DNA of 64,000 bases from Naegleria lovaniensis (lineage: Eukaryota; Heterolobosea; Eutetramitea; Acrasida; Naegleriidae): contig NW_025407843.1 of the NCBI RefSeq assembly GCF_003324165.1, forward strand, positions 186,001 through 250,000. The letters run 5' to 3'. Positions 32,782 through 42,529 of this stretch are shown here, piece by piece (the stretch's first letter is position 1; the number at the start of each line of letters is the position of its first letter). The position numbers and the translations under genes were made by a program. The notes under the pieces were generated by a model that saw only the letters and a list, made by a program, of their open reading frames with translations, was not told the DNA's origin and made no database searches.

Positions 32782-33969
32782 TTACGAGAACCATGAAGTG
32801 AGAGCTACACGGTCTTTGAACGATTTCAAGACTTCATGATCTACAGCTCCACTCAAAAACAGTACCAAGCGACAAGCTATTGGATTAATCTCCTTAGTAA
32901 TTCTTTCTGTATGCTTGGAATGGTTTTCTGGCTTTACAAACACTCTTAACATTCCTCCATCATTTTCGTCAACCCATTCAGTATTAAGGTAGAGTAAAGC
33001 AGTTACTTTTCTTTGATCTAGAGGTCCTTCATCCTTGCCATTACTGTGTGAATGAGCCGAGATATTTTGGTGACATTCTTAAAATTGTCTTACTTACCTT
33101 GGGAATGAGTCTCTGTGTTTTTCATAAAAAGTGCCAGTTTCTCTATAGAGCGACCACATTAGCTCCATACCCTCATCCTCACGTTTAATGCATGGAGCGA
33201 ACTCATGGAGGCGTTGTTGGATGACTTTGAATTTGTTAAGAACAATGTTTCTAAGAGTATGGTTGTTTTTCCAGAGAATGATGTCTTCCTCATTATCAGT
33301 GCAATGAGAGCAGTAGGATGACGAAGAATTGTCGTTCGTAGTGAAATCCTGCAATTGAGGAGTGATAGAGGAAGCGTGGTTTAAAGGATCAAAAATCATT
33401 ACAGTGTCAGAAATGTGCTACAAACTTCAAATGAAACCTACTTTTGGATGAAGCCACTTGATAAGGTCAGATCTTGCCAGGTTATCTCTAAATTTGTCAT
33501 CACAAGAGTCCTCGATCGATTTTTTCAACTCGCATGCCGGCTTAAATGTATGAGCAATTCTCTTTGTTAGTGAATAAATTTCATTTGCTTCCTCTGTTTC
33601 AATGAAATTATCAATAACAACAAATCCTTTCTGATGCAATTCTCTGAGATGTTTAATGGTCAAATTTGGAGAAACAATTATTTCACCCTCAGGGTGTTCA
33701 TCTCCGAATAATTTCTCTTTATCGAATATTTGAGAACAAACTTCAAAGGGATCCCTCTCAGCATCCAAAAGAGCCAACATTTCATTTTCCGAAATTTCAA
33801 CGACTTCTTCCTCTTCTTCCTCTCCACATTCTTCATCATATTCAAACTCATCATTTTCAGAAATGCTGTCGCACGAATCAACAGCCTCTTGCTCTTCGTC
33901 ATCGGTAGCACCTCTGTTCTTGGCCAAAACTTTTTCAATCTCTTTGGCGAGAGAAAATTCAGAGCTCAT
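32782..33969 (-). CDS. 2OG-Fe(II) oxygenase (prolyl-hydroxylase-like)
   Basis: Exons 33969-33442, 33417-33098 and 33043-32782 give 369 residues. The acidic N-terminus (a Glu run) is followed by a helix and HQKGFVVIDNFIETEEANEI, the usual opening of P4H-type oxygenases. The Fe(II) site is in TGTFYEKHRDSFP (His, Asp). The core strand is TALLYLNTEW with DENDGGMLRVF, and the distal His/Arg are in LFLSGAVDHEVLKSF...RVALTSWF. This matches the 2OG-Fe(II) oxygenase family that includes prolyl 4-hydroxylases. The substrate is unknown. The first intron (33441-33418) is only 24 nt and contains two in-frame stops, so it must be removed or bypassed. Confidence 0.82.
33418..33441 (-). other. 24-nt candidate spliceosomal intron
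   Basis: On the minus strand the sequence starts GTAGGT and ends TTTGTAG. It lies exactly between HPK and HISD codons in phase 0 and contains TGA and TAG in frame. Removing it joins two frames of the oxygenase. It is far shorter than other introns in this window (43 bp and up). Confidence 0.6.
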
Positions 33970-34111
33970 TTTTATTGTTGTTGTTGAAATGAAAATTTTC
34001 ATCATGAAGTGGTGTTCTGAGCAAACAACATGTTGAACAGGAGAAGGTTGCGAACACTGGAAGTGCAGCAGCACTCCAAGCTATTGTTAGCATCCATAAA
34101 AAAACAAAATC

Positions 34112-34699
34112 ATGTCCTCTTCCTCTTCATCATCAGCCTCATCGTCCACAAACGAAACAACAGCACCAATCAATAACAAGAGTTATGAAATCGAAGGAGT
34201 AGGATTTGCAGTGGAGCCTTTACGTAATTGTCCTCATTTTCATGATCCTAATCACTTCAACATGCCGCACAATGATCGGAAAGCTTTAAAGTCTCTTTTC
34301 GCAGTCATGACAAAACAAGGAGATGAAACCAATGCTTCTGCTCCTTGCTCCGTGTGTGGAGATCGTATCGAGAACTGGCTTTGTCTTCAATGCCATTCCG
34401 TTTGCTGCAGCAGATACAGAAAGGGACACATGATGAATCACCATGAATCTACCCATCATTCGATGGTGTTGAGCTTGGCTGATTTGTCCATCTTTTGTTA
34501 TGCATGTGATGCCTATGTTGAAAATCCAGACTTGACAAGGCTCATGATGAGAGAATTGCACTTTGCAAAGTTTGGCGACTATCCCGGAGGCCGTGATGCA
34601 AGCGTTGAAATCGGAGAAGCCATTGAGAGATTGAAGGTCGACCAAAGAAAGATCAAGGAACAGGATGAAAAGGAACAGAAAGACAAAGATACCTTGTAA
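34112..34699 (+). CDS. ZnF-UBP (BUZ finger) protein
   Basis: A 195-residue intact frame with an ATG at 34112. After a Ser-rich start comes CPHF, then PCSVCGDRIENWLCLQCHSV, CCSRYRKGHMMNHH, HHSMVLSLADLSIFCYAC. These are the Cys/His ligands of a ZnF-UBP domain as in HDAC6 and several USPs, which binds the free C-terminal Gly-Gly of ubiquitin. The C-terminus is a charged helix. Only the finger is present, with no protease or deacetylase domain. This suggests a small ubiquitin-tail-binding adaptor. Confidence 0.85.
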   Translation: MSSSSSSSASSSTNETTAPINNKSYEIEGVGFAVEPLRNCPHFHDPNHFNMPHNDRKALKSLFAVMTKQGDETNASAPCSVCGDRIENWLCLQCHSVCCSRYRKGHMMNHHESTHHSMVLSLADLSIFCYACDAYVENPDLTRLMMRELHFAKFGDYPGGRDASVEIGEAIERLKVDQRKIKEQDEKEQKDKDTL

Positions 34700-34775
34700 A
34701 AGATACTATGTGAGTGCGATGATGAACCAATCAATAATAAAAATTAATGCGACATCATCTTCACGTTTTTTGTGA

Positions 34776-35303
<528 letters not shown>

Positions 35304-35491
35304 ATTACTTGTGTGCAACAAGCATGCTGAACCGTCTTGATGACTGAGAAACATCAACCAATTTTCTAATCGTCTTTTTGACACCCTAGGCTTCCTTTGT
35401 ACAAATAAAATAAATTAATTATTGAATTAATTCATATGTTTGATTAAATCAAAAGAATTTAAATTATCATGTAATTTTTCTCAAAAGAAAA

Positions 35492-36604
35492 ATGCTCAAC
35501 AAGAACCAAAAGTCTTCATCGTCGGCTGAGTCGTTTATGCAAAATTTGATGGAAACTTTGAACAAACAACAACCTGTCTCAACACCAAGCGCAACCTCTG
35601 AAAAGGATAAATCAACAAAAGCTCCCTCTAAAAGCTCTTCGTCTGGAATTAAATTTGATGATGAGGATTTGGAATTGGATTCAAAAACTGTGGATATGCT
35701 AACGCAAAAACTGGCACAGGATTTATCTAGCAAAGGATTTCTCAATGACTCGGATGATTCCGATGACGGAGATTTGGATGACCTTTCCGATGATGAGGAA
35801 TTCAAAAAACAATTGCTACAAGAATTTAAAAATTTAAACAGTCTTTCTCAAGACAAGCAAGGAAATGTACCTAAATCAAAACTGAAACAAATATACATTG
35901 AATTACTAAAATCCGGACAATCAATGATAACAGACAAGAATACAGCCGATCATTTTATTTCAAAGCTTCAGCCCAATGAATTGTCATCTCTGATGAATCT
36001 TCTGCAAAAGGAACCTGACGATGCTATAAAATTCTTTAACAATGATCCCCAAGTGATAGAGGCTGTGAAAAATACAGCCATGGTGGGTAGCGATATAAAT
36101 GCAAAGATTTGGCAAAATTTAACCGAGGACGACCTGGAAGATGAAGATTTGGAAAGCGCTAATGACACAAATATTACCAAAAAATTATTGGAGAAAGCCT
36201 CAGACGCTGTTAAGGAAGCCCTTAAAGTTTTTGAGGACAATTTACTGCACTATACTCAAAATCCACAACAATTGTTACAACTTTGCGAAAAACTTCCAGA
36301 TAAGGATCAATCATTGTTTCTTGATATACTGTTTAGAGATTATACACCAGACAAAATTTCTAAACGACTAAAAGAAAAGGAAAAGACTGAACAAAAGAAA
36401 GATCTCGAGAAGGAAATGGAAATTTTTGATGATGATCTAGTGGCACATGTATTTAAGGAAATCTTAACTCATTTCAAAGCATACAAAAAGCATCCTGAAA
36501 AATTCAAACCTCTGGTGGATAGATTGAACGAGCGAGAGCAAAAAGCGTTGAATGCTTTGATAAAGGCATTTTGGGACATCAATATGGACATTGTTAAAAA
36601 GTAA
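35492..36604 (+). CDS. Acidic helical protein of unknown function, 370 aa
   Basis: An intact frame with an ATG at 35492 preceded by A-rich sequence. A disordered Ser-rich N-terminus and an acidic cluster (SDDSDDGDLDDLSDDEE) are followed by about 250 residues of regular amphipathic helices, for example LQPNELSSLMNLLQKEP, QQLLQLCEKLPDKDQSLF and HVFKEILTHFKAYKKHPEKF. The repeating helix pairs suggest an alpha-solenoid or helical bundle. No family recognised and no membrane segment. Confidence 0.6.
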   Translation: MLNKNQKSSSSAESFMQNLMETLNKQQPVSTPSATSEKDKSTKAPSKSSSSGIKFDDEDLELDSKTVDMLTQKLAQDLSSKGFLNDSDDSDDGDLDDLSDDEEFKKQLLQEFKNLNSLSQDKQGNVPKSKLKQIYIELLKSGQSMITDKNTADHFISKLQPNELSSLMNLLQKEPDDAIKFFNNDPQVIEAVKNTAMVGSDINAKIWQNLTEDDLEDEDLESANDTNITKKLLEKASDAVKEALKVFEDNLLHYTQNPQQLLQLCEKLPDKDQSLFLDILFRDYTPDKISKRLKEKEKTEQKKDLEKEMEIFDDDLVAHVFKEILTHFKAYKKHPEKFKPLVDRLNEREQKALNALIKAFWDINMDIVKK

Positions 36605-36651
36605 AATTCCAAGAACCTTTACAAAGTTATTAATACCAGGAACAAAAAAAA

Positions 36652-37422
36652 ATGTCAACAAAAAGTGAGTAAGCGTTTGATCACATCGGATCATCAAAAC
36701 AACAATACATCAATTCAAATTAAAATCTATTATGTATAGCTTGGTTTCCTTTGGAATCAAATCCAGAGCTTATGAATTCATATGCAGGTAAATTGGGTAT
36801 CGGAGCAGACAGCGCATACGAATATGTTGATGTTTTTGGGCTTGACGATGAGTTGTTAGAACTAGTCCCTCGTCCTGTTGTTGGAGTGATGCTTTTGTTT
36901 CCTCTCACAAAAGAAAATCAAGAGTTACAATCAAAAGAAGATGCGGAGTCTGAAAAACAAAAGGATACTTTCCCAAAAGATTTATTCTTCATGAAACAAA
37001 CGATTGGAAATGCATGCGGAACTGTTGCAATTGTACATTCTTTGGCTAACAATGCTGCTCTTTTAAATATTGACAAAGACAGTTTTTTGAAGGACTTTCT
37101 CGACGCTAGTCAGGGCAAAACTCCCGATCAGATTGCTCAAGCATTAGAAAAGGACAACCGAGTCGAAGAAGCTCATGCAAGTAGTGCTCTATCTACACAA
37201 AACTCTTCTGCTGTAGTTGAAGATACAAATTTGCATTTTGTTTGTTTCGTTGAAAAAGAAGGAAAAGTATTTGAATTGGACGGTCGAAGAAATTACCCAT
37301 GCTATAGAGGAGAGAGCTCGGGAGATTTATTGAAAGATGTTGTGAAAGTTGTTCGTAACTACATGCAACTCAATCCAGAGCAGTTGTATTTCAATTTGGT
37401 TGCTTTGGCCAAGAAGCCGTAA
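36652..37422 (+). CDS. UCHL3: Ubiquitin C-terminal hydrolase L3-like
   Basis: A 13-nt first exon (36652-36664, coding MSTK plus one base) is spliced over a 75-bp intron to 36740-37422. This gives 231 residues, close to human UCHL3 (230). Motifs: WFPLESNPELMNSYAGKLG, VFGLDDELLELVPRPV, TIGNACGTVAIVHSLANN with catalytic Cys97, and LHFVCFVEKEGKVFELDGRR with the catalytic His and Asp. It removes small adducts from the C-terminus of ubiquitin or NEDD8. The long crossover-loop region between them is present and Ser/Ala-rich. Confidence 0.93.
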
Positions 37423-37719
37423 TTTTGTTGTGAACAGTGAGGATCTGAAATTAATTTGACTGTATTGTAAACTACTGCAGCGCTTGACAAATGACAGACG
37501 TTTTCTATTTCTTCTGTATGAAAAATCGTCCACACAACTGTCATCAGTTGCATCACACCCGATCACGAATCATACTATCACCAGTGTGTGAATCAACGTT
37601 CATTCACTCGATTATCATCATCCACACTTGGAGTAATTCAAAATATAAAACATTGAACACCTGCTGCTGGTCATCGGTAGAGCTACCTAACAGAGAAACA
37701 ATTCATCACAATCACCACA

Positions 37720-40635
37720 ATGACCTCTACTTCTAATTCTTCTGGAAAACTTCTTCTCCACATTGAATTATCACCTACCGATCAAGCAAATACCCTCCAC
37801 TCAAAAATCATTGAAATCGGAGGCAAAAAAGCAAAACAAACAACATTCAGTGATGTCCTTCTGCAATTACAAGATGAGCTCCAAATGATCTTTCCACAAA
37901 ATTCTTGTTTTGTCATGACCACTACATGTATCACTCCAGAAATGATCATTGGCTCTGACGCAAATTCCACATCAACCATGTCACATTCTTCCACTGGAAG
38001 TAACAACAGTAGCGGAGGAGGATCTAGCACTGAAAGAGGTCATAACCGAATGACATCTTTTGGAACAGGTCTCGTCAATATGATGTATGGAGTTTCATCA
38101 AAAAAGAGAAAAAGTGTTCCTGGAAGTTTCTATTATCAACAAAATGATTTTGCATTACTTGACAGAAAGAATACCAATGAATCTTCTACATCTACACAAG
38201 AATCAGATTTAGGAGATGTTGAAATGAGAAGAGAATTTATCAAAATGAAATCTGCCGTTCTCTCATTGAAAGAATATGCTCATAATTTTCACATTCTCTC
38301 CAGTGATGCACAAGCACCTGTTCATGATATCTTATATTTGGAATTGTTTCCAAATTGTGCACCTACTAAGGCAAAGGTCTATGGAAATTATTTGCAAACC
38401 ATTTGCAAGAATGAAACATTGTTTAATTTCCACTTTTTAATGAAACACTTGAAAGCAAATGCTTTAAATAGCAATTGGATTGTTTCTGAATTGGAGTCTG
38501 GAAAAAAGGTTCAACTCACGACATTGATGAGTCCTCTCACCATTCGTTCACCTCTCTCCATGAAAACCATTTCATCAGCAAGCATTGATTGGAAGAACAT
38601 TGAAACATTGTATAGTTCTCTCACAGAAGAAGAACGATTTCATGTCAGAGAACCAGCTCTCTTTCTTTTGAAAGAAGTTAAAATTCCATTTGTGTTGAGA
38701 GCTTGTTTTAACTTTCTTCGAACTTCACCAAGCGAATCAGATCCACCAAGATTGTGCTGTGAAGGAATTTTCAGAATGGCAGGCTCCAAGATGAAGATTG
38801 AAAAATTTGTCAAGAAATTTAACACCATGCTTGCATTTCCTCATTTATTTCCAAATGGTGTTCAGTTTGCTCCTGGAACCGATGCTCACATGGTTGCTGA
38901 TTTAGTGAAGAGATTTTTACGTGAAATGCAAGATCCTTTATTGACCTATGAAAAGTATGATGATTTCATTCGTCTCTATGAACCTTATATCGAACTTGAT
39001 GAAATTTCTCTCGAGTCGGATCCAAGTGTTTATACCTATGTGTTTGAAGGAACTAAGAGATTGATTCATACATTACCACAAACTAATCAAAGTGTCCTTC
39101 GTGAATTGCTCAGTATTTTGAAATTAGCAAGTGTTGGAGAATATTCAACAGTGACAAAAATGACACCCAAGACAATGGCTATTGTGATGGGAACCAATTT
39201 AATGTTTGTTCCTCAATCTTCTGTGGCAGTCGTATTGGATGATTTTAAGAGAATGTCCATTCGAGCTCACTTGCAAAAACAACAACAAACATTGCCAATT
39301 ATTTGTCAAGTGTGTCGATTCTTAATTGAAAATGTTGATTCACTATTTTCTGGAGGCAGTAATTTGATGAATTCCAATTTGAACACAGCTGGTCACAGAA
39401 AATCCATGAGTATCAGTCTTGGAGGTCTATCCACTGCTGATGATTTCAGTTCCTTCTCTGTATTATCTGGAAGAAGATCTGCTCAATTTACTACTTCCAT
39501 GATTCAACAATTGCAAAATGTCATTAAGGAAGAGGGAAATTCAGCATCCAATAATGTTCAAGCTGCATCCACTACCAATCATCAAGAGATACTCAAGAAA
39601 CAAGAAGCTGCTGACAATGCCATTAAAGTAATGGAAGAACAAATGAAAGAAATTGAAGAGGATTATCAAAATCAATTGCAACTCTTGAGTGGTGAGTTAG
39701 AGGAATTGAGAAAGGATCTTGCCTTTAAGGACGAAACGATCATGTCTCTTAAAAAGGAAACATTTACAAATCTTCAAAAAGAAGATGCTATTAAGAAATT
39801 GAATGAAACATTACTTTTCATTCAAAAAGAAAAAACAGAATTAGAAACTCTTTCCAATAATCTCAAACAACAATTAGAGGAGAAGGAGGAACAAAACAAG
39901 GAATTGACCGAGTTTTGTGAAAGACTTACACTCAATTTAGAAAGTAAAGAAAAAGAATTAGAAGAAAAGACGAAAGGACAACAAACCAATCATACCTCTC
40001 CTCGTGGAGCTACCATTGATCTCAGACAACGCCAACAAGAGGAAGAAGAAAGAAAACTCTACATGGAGAATCGTCTCGCTCAATTACTCGCACAAGAACA
40101 AGTCAAATGGAAGAATGAAGTTCAAGAATTGTTGGCATCTGAAAAAGAGAAATGGATGAAAACAGCAGAGCAAGAAAAAACTACACTTACTTCACGAAAT
40201 GAAAAGCAACGTGATGAGTTAGAAAAATCACACGCCAAACAACTCGAACAACTCAAACAAGAGTATGAAACCAAGCTGACATCTCTAAAAAAGGAAAAAG
40301 AAAATTCAGAAAATTCTCTTCGTGTGGAATTCCAACAACAAGTACAAGAACAAACAAAGAAAATTCAAGAAGAGTTACAAGAAGCTCTTTCTAAACAACG
40401 AGCACAAATTGAACAAGATGAACTTGTACCACTTCAACAACAAGTTGCTTCACTCAATGAGGAATTAGTCATCAAAACAAAACAATTCTATCATCAAGCA
40501 TTGTTGAATATGAAGTTAGTGTTGAATGACCACAATTTTGACATTCCAGAGCTCGTTGAACAAGCCATGAATGAAAAAGTTCCTGAAACCAATATGAATG
40601 AGTGGATTTCTAAGAAATTAAGCATGATCAAATAA
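37720..40635 (+). CDS. RhoGAP protein with long C-terminal coiled coil
   Basis: A 971-residue intact frame with an ATG at 37720. The Ser/Thr-rich N-terminal 200 residues are followed by a RhoGAP domain at about residues 300-510: PFVLRACFNFL, CEGIFRMAGSKMKIEKFVK (arginine-finger region in GIFRMAGS), VADLVKRFLREMQDPLLTYE, and STVTKMTPKTMAIVMGTNL. Residues about 610-940 form a long Glu/Lys/Gln-rich coiled coil. It should stimulate GTP hydrolysis by Rho/Rac proteins; a Rac gene lies at 61 kb. No PH or FCH domain was recognised. Confidence 0.9.
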   Translation: MTSTSNSSGKLLLHIELSPTDQANTLHSKIIEIGGKKAKQTTFSDVLLQLQDELQMIFPQNSCFVMTTTCITPEMIIGSDANSTSTMSHSSTGSNNSSGGGSSTERGHNRMTSFGTGLVNMMYGVSSKKRKSVPGSFYYQQNDFALLDRKNTNESSTSTQESDLGDVEMRREFIKMKSAVLSLKEYAHNFHILSSDAQAPVHDILYLELFPNCAPTKAKVYGNYLQTICKNETLFNFHFLMKHLKANALNSNWIVSELESGKKVQLTTLMSPLTIRSPLSMKTISSASIDWKNIETLYSSLTEEERFHVREPALFLLKEVKIPFVLRACFNFLRTSPSESDPPRLCCEGIFRMAGSKMKIEKFVKKFNTMLAFPHLFPNGVQFAPGTDAHMVADLVKRFLREMQDPLLTYEKYDDFIRLYEPYIELDEISLESDPSVYTYVFEGTKRLIHTLPQTNQSVLRELLSILKLASVGEYSTVTKMTPKTMAIVMGTNLMFVPQSSVAVVLDDFKRMSIRAHLQKQQQTLPIICQVCRFLIENVDSLFSGGSNLMNSNLNTAGHRKSMSISLGGLSTADDFSSFSVLSGRRSAQFTTSMIQQLQNVIKEEGNSASNNVQAASTTNHQEILKKQEAADNAIKVMEEQMKEIEEDYQNQLQLLSGELEELRKDLAFKDETIMSLKKETFTNLQKEDAIKKLNETLLFIQKEKTELETLSNNLKQQLEEKEEQNKELTEFCERLTLNLESKEKELEEKTKGQQTNHTSPRGATIDLRQRQQEEEERKLYMENRLAQLLAQEQVKWKNEVQELLASEKEKWMKTAEQEKTTLTSRNEKQRDELEKSHAKQLEQLKQEYETKLTSLKKEKENSENSLRVEFQQQVQEQTKKIQEELQEALSKQRAQIEQDELVPLQQQVASLNEELVIKTKQFYHQALLNMKLVLNDHNFDIPELVEQAMNEKVPETNMNEWISKKLSMIK

Positions 40636-41022
40636 GAAAATTTGGTTGGAGTTTTTATGGTCTAACCTGTCATTTGTGAATTAGTTTTGAATAATATTTA
40701 ATTTTAAATGTTTCTTATTTGTAAACCTCTTTTATCAATTTGGAAGCGCTTTTGAAAAGATTTCAAGAAAGGTCTAGAATATATTTGTATGTATGAGAAG
40801 TAGCATTTGGACCTAACATTCATTGTTTCTTTGATACTATCTTTGTGGATAGCATGAAAATCTCTCTCTTGACAAATTTAGAAAGTTCTTGTAGATTCAA
40901 GCCCAATGACAATGACATCTAAACCGCCATTCTCATGACATGTCTTTTTATCCTAAAACAATTCTCAAAGAGAGAGAACCAAATTTTAAAGAAATATCTC
41001 AAACAACAACTCGCACACTTCC
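40636..41022. other. Intergenic stretch
   Basis: 387 AT-rich bases between two plus-strand genes, presumably the 3' UTR of the RhoGAP gene and the promoter of the 7TM gene. Nothing else supported. Confidence 0.4.
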
Positions 41023-42384
41023 ATGGCCACCACCTTCATTGTTGCTGAAATCATCCACTCGGAAAGTGCTCTGATTGACAACAACATCATTGAAGGGAAT
41101 AACATGACGTCATTACTATTCTCAACTCCAAGTTATGTCGTTCTTGCTATTAATTATCCATTTTTGATTGTGTTTGTCATGTTATTTGTGACAAGTATTG
41201 CGAGTTATGTAATTCAAAGAAAACACATGAAACGCAATCAACATGTGCTGTTTTCTCTCCTGTTTATTCTTGAAAGTTTAATATGTGTGAATATGTTGAC
41301 TCGAACGAGTGCAGAATTTGGATTTCTTCATTCAGATATTTATTTGGGAAAGATTATCAACGCAGTGATCAAGATCTTTGATCGATGCATTGTGAATAGT
41401 GCAGTTTACATGGAAATTGTGATCATGTGTCACATTTCATTAGTCTTGTAAGTAGATGGTTGAGTCCACGAAAGAATAACCCAAAAACAGTTGTGAAACT
41501 TGTCGATTGATTAATGCATTTTCAGTGGATGTTGTAAAGAAAATTCGACAATGTGTCATTGCGTTCCTGTTGGTGTTCGCATTGTTGTATGTTATTCTGA
41601 GTGCTATCGCTGTGGTATTTGGAGCAGTGGTTTCATCTGGATCTCAGGCTCAAGAGGCAGTAATTCCAGTGAATATGGTACTCTTTTTGACGGCTTCGTT
41701 ATTGTTTTTTGCTTCTTCACTCATGGTTTCAATATTGCTCAACGTAAGTTATCTTGACAATTGACACTGCTTTTTGAGTATCAACATCTTCTTCTTGTAT
41801 AGATCATTGGACGAAAACTTCGACATCACCTTAAAGAAAGTAAAAAACGAATCATGAATGCTGCTCTCCACGACTTGTCATTCAAACAGAATTTAGACAC
41901 ACAACACACTCCCAGTGTGGAATGGATCAAAACTTACAATATCAAGAAGAGTGCACTCCTAAAGTCCATGATCATTCAATATGGTCTAAGTGCCTCATTA
42001 TTATTGCAATGTATTGGTTTCATATTCATTCCGTCCTCACTTGGTTGGTCCTATCTTCTCAACATGTTTCATGCCATCTATAACTTTGGTCTTACTCTTT
42101 TCATTGTATTCATTCTAATCATTTACCATCCCATGAAACAAGTGACCAAGTTATTTCGAGAAAGTTCAGAGACATCCAAATTACCATCCACTCCCTTAGC
42201 AACGGTTTGCATCAAAAACTCTAGTAGCAGTGACCATGACCACCCTCCACAGGGGGAAGAATCATCCAAGATCGTGAAGGGACATAATCACACATGTGAT
42301 TGTACCATGGTGGAAAGTATTTTGGAAGAGCTTGAAGTGTGTTCGAGTGTTCCTAGTTCAGGTGATGAAGGAAATCATGTATGA
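41023..42384 (+). CDS. Orphan seven-transmembrane protein, three exons
   Basis: Exons 41023-41447, 41491-41743 and 41803-42384 (introns 43 and 59 bp) give 419 residues. The phase match requires the acceptor at 41490, not the nearer AG at about 41526. Hydrophobic segments: FLIVFVMLFVTSIASYVI, HVLFSLLFILESLICVNML, VYMEIVIMCHISLVF, CVIAFLLVFALLYVILSAI, MVLFLTASLLFFASSLMVSI, YGLSASLLLQCIGFIFI and FGLTLFIVFILIIYH: seven in all, the GPCR count. The extracellular N-terminus has an N-glycosylation site. The C-terminal tail is Ser/His/Glu-rich. It may be a receptor. It shows no resemblance to the RGS-7TM family in this window. Confidence 0.75.
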
Positions 42385-42529
42385 TAATGGTTGGCATGAT
42401 GATTTTTCATTGTCGAAAGACGATGCTGCCCGTACCCTTCACAAACATTCCCTAATTATGGATTGTATTATAATAAAGAAAATAAATCTTGCTGTTGTGA
42501 TTCGAATATTGAGAGGAACAACAAAAAAA

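Noticed and set aside
35304-35460. Histone 3' stem-loop after H4
   Set aside because: No GGYYCTTTTCAGRRCC-like hairpin found; polyadenylation is more likely.
41491-41530. Acceptor AG at about 41526 for exon 2 of the orphan 7TM gene
   Set aside because: It gives the wrong phase. The acceptor at 41490 restores the frame and adds a sensible FCETCRLINAF loop.
42296-42529. N-terminal extension of RSAD1 into the previous gene
   Set aside because: It overlaps the coding sequence and stop of the 7TM gene in another frame, and the ATG at 42530 has the A-rich leader and presequence-like start.
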